A stretch of 23,722 nucleotides of DNA from an uncultured Lachnospiraceae bacterium (GCA_946633495.1 CAMPAX010000010.1:1-23722), one strand, 5' to 3'; counted from the first letter of the stretch, positions 6,079 through 13,710 are shown. Made by a program: numbers and translations. Notes: generated by a model not told the origin, from the sequence alone.

Positions 6079-6681
6079 ATGCTGCAAAGAACCTATGAGA
6101 AAGCAAAAGGATTATTCAGCTCGGGAAATGGTTATCTCAGAACCGGAGATCTGCTGACCGCAGGGATCACAACGCTTCAGATCCGCCAGCTGGTGGATGA
6201 TGGAATCCTGGAACATGTGACCCACGGTGTCTATTGGTGGAATGCGGACAACCGTCCCAAGCCAAAAGATTTTCGATACTATGAGCTTCAGCTTGCGAAT
6301 CCGAAAAGTGTGATCTGCATGGAAAGTGCACTCTACCTTCACGGCTTTCTAAGGTCAGAGCCAAAAGCCATCCATGTGGCAACCTCCCGCAGTGACCGTT
6401 CCCGCATGAGCATGAACTATCCCGTTCATCGCCACTATTTTGCCGAACGCGGGATCCATGATCATACAGAAACCATAGAAACCGCCGCAGGACCGGTTTG
6501 TGTACACTCCATCGACCGCAGTGTCGCAGATTGTATCAGATTCAGGAACACGTTGGATCCGAAGCAGTTTGAGGATATCATTAAAAGATATAAAAAGAAG
6601 AAAGACAAAGATACGGAAGCTTTTCTGGCTTACGCGAAGGATATGGGTATCCAAAGAGTTGCCGCTTCGTTTTTAAATTAG
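6079..6681 (+). CDS. AbiEi-family antitoxin / winged-helix regulator, without visible toxin
   Basis: The 200-residue product has the layout of AbiEi-type proteins. An N-terminal winged helix (about 1-60) includes YLRTGDLLTAGITTLQIRQL and the wing GVYWW. The family body includes MESALYLHGF, HVATSRSDRSR and VHSIDRSVADCIRF (about 150-163). In type IV toxin-antitoxin systems AbiEi represses transcription and counters the nucleotidyltransferase toxin AbiEii. Here no AbiEii gene follows; the next gene is ilvE on the other strand, so this is a solitary regulator or a remnant. The ribosome binding site is weak (GGGTGAT five bases before the ATG, with AAAGGA further up). There is no frameshift, so it is probably expressed. 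The target of regulation is unknown. Confidence 0.8.
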   Translation: MLQRTYEKAKGLFSSGNGYLRTGDLLTAGITTLQIRQLVDDGILEHVTHGVYWWNADNRPKPKDFRYYELQLANPKSVICMESALYLHGFLRSEPKAIHVATSRSDRSRMSMNYPVHRHYFAERGIHDHTETIETAAGPVCVHSIDRSVADCIRFRNTLDPKQFEDIIKRYKKKKDKDTEAFLAYAKDMGIQRVAASFLN

Positions 6682-6730
6682 TATTAACTTCGTTCACAAC
6701 TTATTTGGATCAATGCCGGTCGATCCGGTA

Positions 6731-6761
6731 TAAAAAGGGCGGTTCCTACGGGAGCCGCCCT
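6731..6761 (-). terminator. rho-independent terminator after ilvE
   Basis: An 11-bp stem with a 4-base loop (6736-6746 with 6751-6761) has one imperfect pair: a C/A mismatch on the minus strand, a wobble on the plus strand. On the minus strand it is followed by TTTTTA, which suits termination of ilvE 97 bases after its stop. The plus-strand side has only TTA, so any effect on the AbiEi-like gene would be weaker. Confidence 0.85.
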
Positions 6762-6857
6762 TACTGTATGTCATCTATTTTGATTATGATGCCGGGGTAA
6801 TGTCTCTTGCGACTGCGCGAGCGCATCGCACGGACCTTTTGACCCTATCATCAGGCA

Positions 6858-7886
6858 TTATGCGATCTCATAGATCCAGCCTTCCGGTGCCTGAATACGA
6901 CCCATCTGAATACCTGTCAGTGTATCATACAGCTTCTTTGTGGTCGGACCCATCTCCTCCATGCCTGCGGGGAAGCAGATCTCACGGCCATGATCCACGA
7001 TCTTGCCAACCGGAGAGATTACGGCTGCGGTTCCGCAAAGTCCGCACTCGTCGAAGGACGGAACCTCCTCCAGAAAGACTTCTCTCTCTTCAACTTCCAT
7101 GCCCAGATACTCTTTGGCAACCACTTCCAGTGAACGGCGGGTAACCGACGGAAGGATACTGGAGGACTTCGGTGTAACGAACTTGTTGCCCTTGATAAAG
7201 ATCACATTTGCGCCGCCGGTCTCTTCGATCTTGGTCCGGCTTGCAGGATCCAGATATACGTTCTCGTCAAATCCGTTCTTATGCGCATCAACGATGGCAT
7301 GCAGACTCATGGCATAGTTAAGTCCTGCCTTGATGTGACCGGTTCCGTGCGGAGCCGCACGGTCGAAATCACTGACACGGATGGTGATCGGCTTGGCACC
7401 GCCCTTGAAATACGGGCCAACCGGAGTTGCGAAGCAACGGAACTGATATTCTTCCGCAGGCTTAACACCGATAACCGCACTACTTCCGAACATGAACGGA
7501 CGAAGATACAGGGTTGCACCGGAACCAAAGGGAGGAACCCATGCTTCATTTGCCGTTACTACCTGACGGACTGCGTCGATAAAACGTTCCTTCGGAAATG
7601 GAGGCATCTCCAGGCGATTTGCGGTATTGATCATACGCTCAGCGTTAAGGTCCGGACGGAAGGTAACGATCCTGCCATCTTCCGTGGTATAAGCCTTCAG
7701 ACCCTCAAAGCAGGTCTGTGCATACTGAAGCACGCAGGCGCACTCGCTCATGGTAATGGTGTGATCCTCTGTCAGAACCCCATTATCCCATGCACCGTTT
7801 TTGTAATTCGAAACATAACTCTTGTCTGTCTGGATATATCCGAATCCAATCGAACCCCAGTCAATGTCTTTCTTCTGAATTGCCAT
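6858..7886 (-). CDS. ilvE: branched-chain amino acid aminotransferase
   Basis: The 342-residue cytoplasmic PLP enzyme makes or breaks down leucine, isoleucine and valine by amino transfer with 2-oxoglutarate. It matches the group II BCAT form: YAQTCFEGLKAY near 55-66, LYLRPFMFGSSAVIGVKPA, the PLP-binding Lys186 in GTGHIKAGLNYA, EETGGANVIFI, and a C-terminal FDECGLCGTAAVISPVGKI region. Another ATG five codons upstream (7899-7901) has no ribosome binding site. The chosen ATG has GGAG nine bases ahead and gives the usual MAIQKKDIDW start. It is transcribed alone from the promoter at 8039-8066, and its leader contains the inverted repeat at 7995-8022. Confidence 0.96.
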   Translation of the reverse strand: MAIQKKDIDWGSIGFGYIQTDKSYVSNYKNGAWDNGVLTEDHTITMSECACVLQYAQTCFEGLKAYTTEDGRIVTFRPDLNAERMINTANRLEMPPFPKERFIDAVRQVVTANEAWVPPFGSGATLYLRPFMFGSSAVIGVKPAEEYQFRCFATPVGPYFKGGAKPITIRVSDFDRAAPHGTGHIKAGLNYAMSLHAIVDAHKNGFDENVYLDPASRTKIEETGGANVIFIKGNKFVTPKSSSILPSVTRRSLEVVAKEYLGMEVEEREVFLEEVPSFDECGLCGTAAVISPVGKIVDHGREICFPAGMEEMGPTTKKLYDTLTGIQMGRIQAPEGWIYEIA

Positions 7887-7994
7887 ACTGACCATCTCCA
7901 TTCATTTTATATTATTTTTTATAATGTCCGTTTTTTGTCATCAGCCGACTCGAAGCGAACCAATTATGACCGATTCCGATCTGTTCACAAACAT

Positions 7995-8022
7995 TTTCGG
8001 TTAAAATTCTTAATAACCGAAA
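7995..8022. promoter_or_regulatory. inverted repeat in the ilvE leader
   Basis: TTTCGGTTA (7995-8003) and TAACCGAAA (8014-8022) are perfect 9-base arms around a 10-base AT-rich centre. The element starts about 10 bases downstream of the predicted ilvE transcription start, where a bound repressor would block transcription. It could also be an RNA stem. No T-box or leader-peptide signature is present in this leader. Confidence 0.5.
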
Positions 8023-8038
8023 CAAATCGTTATATCCT

Positions 8039-8066
8039 ATTTTATATTCTTAAGTCCGAATGTCAA
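8039..8066 (-). promoter_or_regulatory. predicted sigma-A promoter of ilvE
   Basis: The minus strand has a perfect -35 TTGACA (8061-8066), a 16-base spacer and TAAAAT (8039-8044, 5/6 to consensus). The leader to the ilvE start is about 145 bases. Confidence 0.75.
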
Positions 8067-8153
8067 GGCTTTTCTACCCGTTTTGCGTCTTTGACTCATG
8101 CAACGTTATTTACGTCGGTGAAACGTGGGACCTGTCTTAACTTCGGGTGCGGG

Positions 8154-8182
8154 TTGCTTCATTTTCTTTTGCGTGCTATTAT
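8154..8182 (+). promoter_or_regulatory. predicted promoter of murC
   Basis: TTGCTT (8154-8159) and TATTAT (8177-8182) are 17 bases apart, and TGC just before the -10 makes it an extended -10 promoter. It faces right towards murC and is divergent from the ilvE promoter. Confidence 0.6.
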
Positions 8183-8189
8183 ATAGATT

Positions 8190-8348
8190 GTTCTTTTTTA
8201 AATGCACTGCCAAGTAGGATGCCGGGGATCTGACACCCGGCCGATGATCCGCAGCACGCATACTCCGTGTGCATTGAGCTGCTTCATCTTAAATATGAAG
8301 CCAGATAGAAAGAAAGCAACAATTCAGCGAAAGAAAGGGAGCACGGTC
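8190..8348 (+). other. structured 5' leader of murC
   Basis: The frame is open here but has no ribosome binding site and no MurC-like sequence, so I read it as untranslated leader. It holds a GCCGGG/CCCGGC hairpin (8221-8241) and a second compound stem GCAGC...GCTGC (8251-8282) with an inner GC-rich helix. No U-run follows, so it is not a simple attenuator. I do not recognise it as a named riboswitch class. Confidence 0.4.
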
Positions 8349-9767
8349 ATGTATCAAGTAGATTTCAGGAAACCCTGTCATGCACATTTTATCGGAATCG
8401 GAGGGACCAGCATGAGCGGACTGGCACGTCTTCTGCACGAAGAGGGCTTTACAGTCACCGGTTCGGATACGGTTCCGTCGAAATATTGCGACAATCTCCG
8501 AAAGCAGGGGATCACGGTATACCCGGAGCATTCCGAGGAGAATATGAAAAACAATCCGGATATCGAATTCGTGGTCTATACCGCGGCGATCTTTATGGAC
8601 AATCCGGAATATACCTATGCACTGTCACACAATATCCCGGTACTGTCCCGCGCGCAGTTCCTCGGACAGCTGATGGATAACTACAACTATGGCGTGGCGG
8701 TAGCGGGAACCCATGGCAAGACCACCACCACTGCCATGATGTCTCATATCCTGATGAAAGCCGGGAAGGATCCTTCCATCACCATCGGCGGCGATCTGGA
8801 TCTGATCGGCGGAAATATCCGCATCGGTCACTCGGAATATTTCGTGGCAGAGGCCTGCGAGTATACCAACAGCTACCATGAAATGCGTCCCTGGGTCAGC
8901 ATCATCCTGAACATAGACAACGACCATCTGGATTTCTTCCATAATATGGAGAATATCGTAAAATCCTTCGGCGAGTTCGGCCGGAAGGTGAAGGACGGCG
9001 GAATGCTCGTAGTAAACGGAGACATGCCCTATCTTCCCGCGATCCGGGAGGCCGTTAAGGATAAGGATATCCATGTTGTGACCTTCGGGCTCGGAGAAGA
9101 CTGTGATTACCGTGCAAAAAATGTCCGCCTGGACGCTGCAGTCCATCCCTCCTATACCCTTGTTCGAAATGGAGAGGAGATCGGAGAGATCACACTTTCG
9201 GTGGTAGGCAAGCATCATGTATGGAATTCTCTCTCTGCCGTTGCTGCCTCTGATTTTCTCGGCATCCCCTTTGAAGATATCCGGGAAGGACTCCGCAGCT
9301 GCCCCAGCGCTAAACGGCGGTTCGAATATAAAGGCATCACAAAGCAGGGTGTCACCATCATTGATGATTACGGTCATCATCCCGCAGAATGTGATGTGAC
9401 CATCCGCGCAGCAAGGGAAGTTCTGGAGCACCGCCCCGAAGCGGAACGCGGTGAACTCTGGGTTGCATTCCAGTCACATACGCATTCCAGAACGAAGGAT
9501 CATTTAGACGAGTTCGCCGCTGCTCTGGCATTGGCAGATCACTCACTGGTGGCAGATATCCGTGATGACCGTGAAGCAGATGACGGAACCGTACATGCAC
9601 GGGATATCGTAGAACGCGTCAAAGCCCTCGGCTCCGATTCCGTATATTTAGGCGATTTTGCTACAATTGAAAAATATATTCTGAAAAATTGTAAAAACAA
9701 CGATTTGTTGATAACTCTGGGCTCCGGACCCATTTATACAATAGGGGAAAACCTGCTTCGGCAATAG
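8349..9767 (+). CDS. murC: UDP-N-acetylmuramate--L-alanine ligase
   Basis: The 472-residue product adds L-alanine to UDP-MurNAc with ATP, the first step of the peptidoglycan stem peptide, in the cytoplasm. The N-terminal Rossmann domain carries HFIGIGGTSMSGLARLLHEEGF (13-34). The ATP loop is GTHGKTTTT (120-128), followed by the Mur-ligase middle domain with EACEYTNSYHEM and NIDNDHLDFF, and the C-terminal domain with DDYGHHPAE and FQSHTHSRTKD. The order and length fit MurC and not MurD/E/F. The frame is open for 49 codons further upstream, but the ATG at 8349 has AAGGGAG seven bases ahead and gives the family N-terminus. The gene is transcribed alone and ends in the terminator at 9785-9821. 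Confidence 0.97.
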   Translation: MYQVDFRKPCHAHFIGIGGTSMSGLARLLHEEGFTVTGSDTVPSKYCDNLRKQGITVYPEHSEENMKNNPDIEFVVYTAAIFMDNPEYTYALSHNIPVLSRAQFLGQLMDNYNYGVAVAGTHGKTTTTAMMSHILMKAGKDPSITIGGDLDLIGGNIRIGHSEYFVAEACEYTNSYHEMRPWVSIILNIDNDHLDFFHNMENIVKSFGEFGRKVKDGGMLVVNGDMPYLPAIREAVKDKDIHVVTFGLGEDCDYRAKNVRLDAAVHPSYTLVRNGEEIGEITLSVVGKHHVWNSLSAVAASDFLGIPFEDIREGLRSCPSAKRRFEYKGITKQGVTIIDDYGHHPAECDVTIRAAREVLEHRPEAERGELWVAFQSHTHSRTKDHLDEFAAALALADHSLVADIRDDREADDGTVHARDIVERVKALGSDSVYLGDFATIEKYILKNCKNNDLLITLGSGPIYTIGENLLRQ

Positions 9768-9905
9768 TTATCCAAAGAATCCACAAAATAATCCGCGGTC
9801 TTTGCCCCGGATTATTTTTATCTTGTCTACAAAAATAAGAGGCGGAAACAAACCTTTTTTGGTGTCATAATCGGTTTGTAAACCAATTTGTCCACATAAT
9901 CCACA
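9768..9905 (+). promoter_or_regulatory. cluster of DnaA-box-like nonamers before the dnaD-like gene
   Basis: Five nonamers close to the DnaA box TTATCCACA lie on the plus strand: TTATCCAAA (9768-9776), GAATCCACA (9777-9785), TTGTCTACA (9823-9831), TTGTCCACA (9888-9896) and TAATCCACA (9897-9905). Three differ from consensus at one position and two at two positions. Two abutting pairs are 120 bases apart and share the direct repeat AATCCACAAAATA (9778-9790, 9898-9910). The cluster ends about 25 bases before the -35 of the primosome gene promoter. DnaA control of the downstream genes, or titration of DnaA, is inferred. Confidence 0.55.
9785..9821 (+). terminator. rho-independent terminator after murC
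   Basis: An 11-bp stem (9785-9795 with 9808-9818) built on AATAATCCG and its complement closes a 12-base loop. It runs into TTTTTA on the plus strand, 18 bases after the murC stop. The stem is AT-rich at the base, so it could also slow minus-strand transcription. Confidence 0.85.
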
Positions 9906-9930
9906 AAATACTTCCCAAGGCTTGCGGCGG

Positions 9931-9958
9931 TTGCATTTCCGAGGGTTTATGTTATAAT
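9931..9958 (+). promoter_or_regulatory. predicted extended -10 promoter of the dnaD-dnaC-like genes
   Basis: TTGCAT (9931-9936), a 16-base spacer and a perfect TATAAT (9953-9958) preceded by TGT give a strong extended -10 promoter. The predicted transcription start, near 9965, is about 105 bases before the chosen start codon and just right of the DnaA-box cluster. Confidence 0.75.
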
Positions 9959-10068
9959 ACGTTTTGCGTTCGGGCAGTGTTGTCGGATCTCCATCCGCCG
10001 GCATCGTCCGTAAGACAGAAAATGTGTGTCGAGCGATTCGATTGACCTTTATGGGGAAAGGCACAATT

Positions 10069-11181
10069 ATGGGGAACATCAAGCTTTCATCGGATGATGC
10101 ACAGGGGAACACCATCCTTTCAAATACATTTATCGACCATTACATGCCCGAAGCGGACGGAACCTTCGTAAAAGTATATCTGTACCTGCTTCGGCTCCAG
10201 CAGAGCAACCGGCCGCTCTCTTCTTTTTCCGAAATCGCAGATCATCTGAAATGCTCGGATAATGACGTGGAGCGCAGTATCCGTTACTGGATCTCCAAAG
10301 GCCTGATCCGTTACAGCATCGACGAACGCAGTCACTGCATCGAGATCACGCTGTGTCTTCCTATGGATCCGGAGCCGGTCGGTGAGTCTCCCAGGATCGT
10401 GGATTACCTGAGAGTCGTTCGGACGGAAGAGCCTGTCTCCCCACAGCGGTCAGACAGTGAGCTGCAGCAGAAGCAGACCGTACGTCGGTCCCGCGTCCAG
10501 CCTTCTCCGAAGGAACTGACCGACGCTTTATCTGATGAAGAATTTATCGATCTCAGAAAGGAAGCAGAAGCGTTCTTTGACCGTCCGCTGACCCAGAAGG
10601 ACATCAACGCTCTTTGGATGATCTATAAGGATCTGGCACTGCCCTTTGATCTTTGCGAATATCTGTTGGAGTATTGTGCCTCCGATAAAGAAAATCATCC
10701 GGAACGTATGCAGCCGGATTACTATAAGAAGATAGCCGTCTCATGGGCCGAGCAGGGGATCATGACCCGGGAGGCAGCCCGTCAGGACACAGAGAAGCAT
10801 TTCTTTGGCACAAAGCTCCTTCGGGCACTGGGAGTCCGCAGCCGCTACTCTCCCACTGAAGCAGAATGCCGCATGATCGAAACATGGAGAAGAGATCTTG
10901 GCTTTTCCGAGGAGATGATCCTCCTGGCATGCGACGAGGCTATCCTGACCAAACCCGGCAGCGCAAACTTCCGCTATGTGAACGGGATTCTGAGTGGCTG
11001 GGCAAAAGACGGACTTACAAAACCTGCACAGGTTGAGGAGCGGCGAATGGCGAGAAGCACTGCCGCGCAATCCGCGAAAAAATCCGAACGTTCCGACAGT
11101 GCTCCATTTCTTCAGGGGAGTCTTTCATCCGACCTGGATTATCTGGAAAAGCTCGCCATGAAGGATATCAAGAATTCGTAG
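10069..11181 (+). CDS. DnaD-like primosomal replication protein
   Basis: This 370-residue protein has the layout of the DnaD/DnaB replication-initiation family of Firmicutes. An N-terminal winged helix (about 8-95) includes NTFIDHYMPEADGTFVKVYLYLLRL and ADHLKCSDNDVERSIRYWISKGLI. A charged linker follows (about 105-165). Two DnaB_2-type helical domains come next; the second ends in the signature ANFRYVNGILSGWAKDGLTKP. Such proteins remodel DNA at the origin and help load the replicative helicase. The frame is open further upstream; I chose the ATG at 10069, which has GGGGAAAGG ahead and begins right before the winged helix (an ATG at 10051 is possible). The helicase-loader gene follows after 57 bases. 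The DnaA-box cluster in front suggests control by DnaA. Confidence 0.88.
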   Translation: MGNIKLSSDDAQGNTILSNTFIDHYMPEADGTFVKVYLYLLRLQQSNRPLSSFSEIADHLKCSDNDVERSIRYWISKGLIRYSIDERSHCIEITLCLPMDPEPVGESPRIVDYLRVVRTEEPVSPQRSDSELQQKQTVRRSRVQPSPKELTDALSDEEFIDLRKEAEAFFDRPLTQKDINALWMIYKDLALPFDLCEYLLEYCASDKENHPERMQPDYYKKIAVSWAEQGIMTREAARQDTEKHFFGTKLLRALGVRSRYSPTEAECRMIETWRRDLGFSEEMILLACDEAILTKPGSANFRYVNGILSGWAKDGLTKPAQVEERRMARSTAAQSAKKSERSDSAPFLQGSLSSDLDYLEKLAMKDIKNS

Positions 11182-11238
11182 ACAGCCGCAGCTCTTTTTC
11201 ACCTTATTGATCGGCGGTTCTGACCAAAAGGAGCCCAC

Positions 11239-12270
11239 ATGACTGCTTTTTTTACTATCGATAAAAACAGTATTACGGAACAATATCAGAAGATCCGGGC
11301 AGATAAAGAAGAAGAACTCACCCGACGGAAGGAAGATCTGTACCAAAGATGTCCTGAGCTGAGAGAGATCGAGAATCTGATCTTTCAGGTGAATACCTCC
11401 TGTCTAAGGAAGATCCTGTCTGCTCCTTTGGACCGGAAAGCAGCTATCAAGGCTGAGCGGTCCGGGAAACTGGCCGAACTGAAAGAAAGACGCGATGCCC
11501 TGCTTGCCTCGCTCGGAACGGACCATTCTCAGCTGGAGCTCACATATGACTGCCCCATCTGTCAGGATACCGGTGTTGTGGACGGAAAACGCTGTGAATG
11601 CTACCGTAAGAAATACCTTCAGCAGCTGTATCGTCAGTCAACGCTGGGAAATATCCTGAAGCGTGAGAACTTTGATACTTTCCGCCTGGATTATTACAGC
11701 ACGGAGCCTGTAGGCGAGCTTGCTTCTCCCAGGCGAAATATGGAAGTTCTCCTGCAGCGGACAAAAGAATACACGGAGGTTTTTCCGGAGAAGAAAAAAA
11801 GCTTTCTCTTCTATGGAGAGACCGGTCTTGGAAAAACATTTCTGACAAACTGCATCTCAAAGGCTCTGATGGACAAAGGACATACCGTGCTCTATCTGTC
11901 CGCAAATGAGCTTTTTTCTGATGTATTGGGACCATATCTGATCTCCGGAAATGAAGAGCGAAAAGAAGCGCTGCGTCCGGTTTACGAACTGATCTTTGAT
12001 GCGGAGCTTCTGGTCATCGACGATCTGGGAACGGAGCTCACCAACAGCTTCACCACCTCCTGCCTGTTCGAGATCATCAATACCCGGGGAAGAAATGAGC
12101 AGTCCACCATCATTTCCACAAACTACTCTCTGCAGCAGATGAGGGACCGCTATCAGGAGAGGATCATGTCCCGGATCGCAGAGCAATACGAGATCTGCAG
12201 ATTTTACGGAAAGGATATCCGATCTCAGAAAAAAGCAGAAGAACTGATCCGAAGAAACTCAGGGCAGTAA
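11239..12270 (+). CDS. DnaC/DnaI-like helicase loader ATPase
   Basis: The 343-residue AAA+ protein should deliver the replicative DNA helicase to DNA using ATP. After a charged, probably coiled-coil N-terminal part (about 10-95), a zinc finger CPIC...CEC (Cys105, 108, 119, 121) is followed by the ATPase core. The core has Walker A GETGLGKT (193-200), Walker B LLVIDDLG (257-264) and sensor I STN (293-295), then an arginine-rich RDRYQERIMSRI region. The zinc finger and the DnaD-like neighbour point to replication and not to an IstB-type transposition helper; no transposase is nearby. AGGAG precedes the ATG by five bases. It probably shares the promoter at 9931-9958. Confidence 0.92.
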   Translation: MTAFFTIDKNSITEQYQKIRADKEEELTRRKEDLYQRCPELREIENLIFQVNTSCLRKILSAPLDRKAAIKAERSGKLAELKERRDALLASLGTDHSQLELTYDCPICQDTGVVDGKRCECYRKKYLQQLYRQSTLGNILKRENFDTFRLDYYSTEPVGELASPRRNMEVLLQRTKEYTEVFPEKKKSFLFYGETGLGKTFLTNCISKALMDKGHTVLYLSANELFSDVLGPYLISGNEERKEALRPVYELIFDAELLVIDDLGTELTNSFTTSCLFEIINTRGRNEQSTIISTNYSLQQMRDRYQERIMSRIAEQYEICRFYGKDIRSQKKAEELIRRNSGQ

Positions 12271-12287
12271 ACCATATAATGATATTC

Positions 12288-12319
12288 TTCATGATGCCGG
12301 CTCATCCCGGAATCATGAA
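12288..12319. promoter_or_regulatory. hairpin between the helicase loader and PRPP synthetase genes
   Basis: TTCATGAT (12288-12295) pairs with ATCATGAA (12312-12319). After one mismatch the stem continues with four GC pairs (CCGG/CCGG) around a 6-base loop. There is no T-run on the plus strand, so it is not a normal terminator. It lies in the 98-base gap before prs and could be an operator or an RNA stability element for the PRPP synthetase message. Confidence 0.5.
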
Positions 12320-12368
12320 TGCTATATGATAACTCACATACACTTTTCTCATACGAAGGGAGCATACT

Positions 12369-13571
12369 ATGCCTGATTCAAGCAAACTGATCACCATTCC
12401 TGTCGGCCGCCTCGGGATCATCCCCATGAAGAGCTGCGAAGAGCTTGGAAAGAAAGTTGACAGCTATCTGGTTAAATGGAGGCAGGAACGATCCAAGCCG
12501 GAGAACATGGACATGCACTTCAAAGGGTACGAGAAGGACACCTACATCGTGAAATCCGAGTGCCCCCGGTTTGCTTCCGGTGAAGCAAAAGGAATCATCA
12601 AGGAATCTGTCCGTGGAACGGACCTTTATATCCTGGTGGATGTAGGCAATTACAGTATCGAATATAATCTGGGCGGACGCATGGTACCCATGTCTCCGGA
12701 TGACCACTATCAGGATCTGAAGCGTGTGATCGCCGCTGCCGCAGGTAAGGCCAGCCGGCTCAATATCATCATGCCATTCCTGTACGAGTCCCGCCAGCAT
12801 AAGCGGACCAACCGGGAATCTCTGGACTGTGCGCTGGCACTGCAGGAGATCGTAAGCTACGGTGTCTCGAACATCATCACCTTCGACGCACATGATCCCC
12901 GGGTTCAGAACGCCATCCCGGTCAGCGGTTTTGAGAACATCATGCCCACCTACCAGTTCATCAAGTCTCTGCTCCGCTCCACTTCGGATCTTACCATCGA
13001 TAAGGATCACCTGATGGTCATCTCTCCGGATGAGGGTGCTATGCATCGGGCCATCTACTTTGCGAACCATTTCGGTGTCGATGTGGGTATGTTCTATAAG
13101 CGCCGGGATTACTCCAAGGTCGTGAACGGCAAGAACCCCATCGTGAAGCATGAGTTCCTGGGCGACGACGTTGAAGGTAAGGACGTGATCATCATCGATG
13201 ATATGATCGCATCCGGCGAGAGCATGCTGGACGTAGCCCGGAAGCTGAAGAGCCTCCATGCAAAGCGTGTCTTCTGCCTTTCCACCTTCGGTCTCTTCAC
13301 CGCAGGACTGGATGTTTTCGACCAGGCTTATGAAGAAGGCATCATCGAGAAGATCATCACCACGAATGTAACCTACCAGAAGCCGGAGCTGTTCTCCCGT
13401 CCCTGGTATGAATCGGCAGATCTCAGCAAATACATCGCTATCATCATTGATCATCTGAACCATGATGCATCTCTCAGCGATCTGCTGGATCCGCGGGAAC
13501 GTATCCAGACCCGTGTCAACGAGTACAAGCAGTTCCATACTATCAGCGACAACTACGCTGCACCCATGTAA
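12369..13571 (+). CDS. prs: ribose-phosphate pyrophosphokinase (PRPP synthetase), long form
   Basis: The enzyme transfers pyrophosphate from ATP to ribose 5-phosphate, giving PRPP for purine, pyrimidine, histidine, tryptophan and NAD synthesis. The PRPP-binding loop VIIIDDMIASGES (273-285) is intact. FDAHDP (172-177) matches the catalytic histidine region, and FYKRRDYS (242-249) matches the Lys-Arg flexible loop. The protein has 400 residues against about 315 in the common form. Extra residues lie at the N-terminus (about 1-60), where the usual DxNxxLA start is absent, and at the C-terminus (about 370-400). Long divergent Prs proteins occur in Clostridia, so I take it as functional. GGGAG precedes the ATG by six bases. 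The gene ends before the terminator at 13711-13756. Confidence 0.92.
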   Translation: MPDSSKLITIPVGRLGIIPMKSCEELGKKVDSYLVKWRQERSKPENMDMHFKGYEKDTYIVKSECPRFASGEAKGIIKESVRGTDLYILVDVGNYSIEYNLGGRMVPMSPDDHYQDLKRVIAAAAGKASRLNIIMPFLYESRQHKRTNRESLDCALALQEIVSYGVSNIITFDAHDPRVQNAIPVSGFENIMPTYQFIKSLLRSTSDLTIDKDHLMVISPDEGAMHRAIYFANHFGVDVGMFYKRRDYSKVVNGKNPIVKHEFLGDDVEGKDVIIIDDMIASGESMLDVARKLKSLHAKRVFCLSTFGLFTAGLDVFDQAYEEGIIEKIITTNVTYQKPELFSRPWYESADLSKYIAIIIDHLNHDASLSDLLDPRERIQTRVNEYKQFHTISDNYAAPM

Positions 13572-13603
13572 TTTTGCGAAAGTCCGACAGATCCGACAGG
13601 CGC

Positions 13604-13658
13604 TGACAGATCGATCGTTCCGATAGATCTGATAGTGTTGATAGATCAATCGTTCCGA
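13604..13658. repeat. imperfect direct repeat downstream of prs
   Basis: TGACAGATCGATCGTTCCGA (13604-13623) and TGATAGATCAATCGTTCCGA (13639-13658) match at 18 of 20 positions, with a 35-base period. Shorter CCGACAG and GATAGAT echoes surround them. They lie in the 143-base prs 3' region before the terminator. No function is evident. Confidence 0.6.
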
Positions 13659-13710
13659 CGGACTCCAGGGCATGGTCAGTTTCAGCTGATTTATACAAGA
13701 TATCACGCAA

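Noticed and set aside
6762..6857. GC-rich stem near GCGACTGCGCGAGCGC as a second terminator of ilvE
   Set aside because: The stem is short and interrupted and has no T-run on either strand; the terminator at 6731-6761 explains the end of ilvE.
7887..8038. T-box or CodY control of ilvE
   Set aside because: The leader has no GGGTGGNACC-like T-box sequence. A stretch near the 9-base palindrome only loosely resembles the CodY box and has the wrong spacing.
11239..12270. IstB-type transposition helper
   Set aside because: The AAA+ core is similar, but the zinc finger, the DnaD-like neighbour and the lack of any transposase favour a replicative helicase loader.
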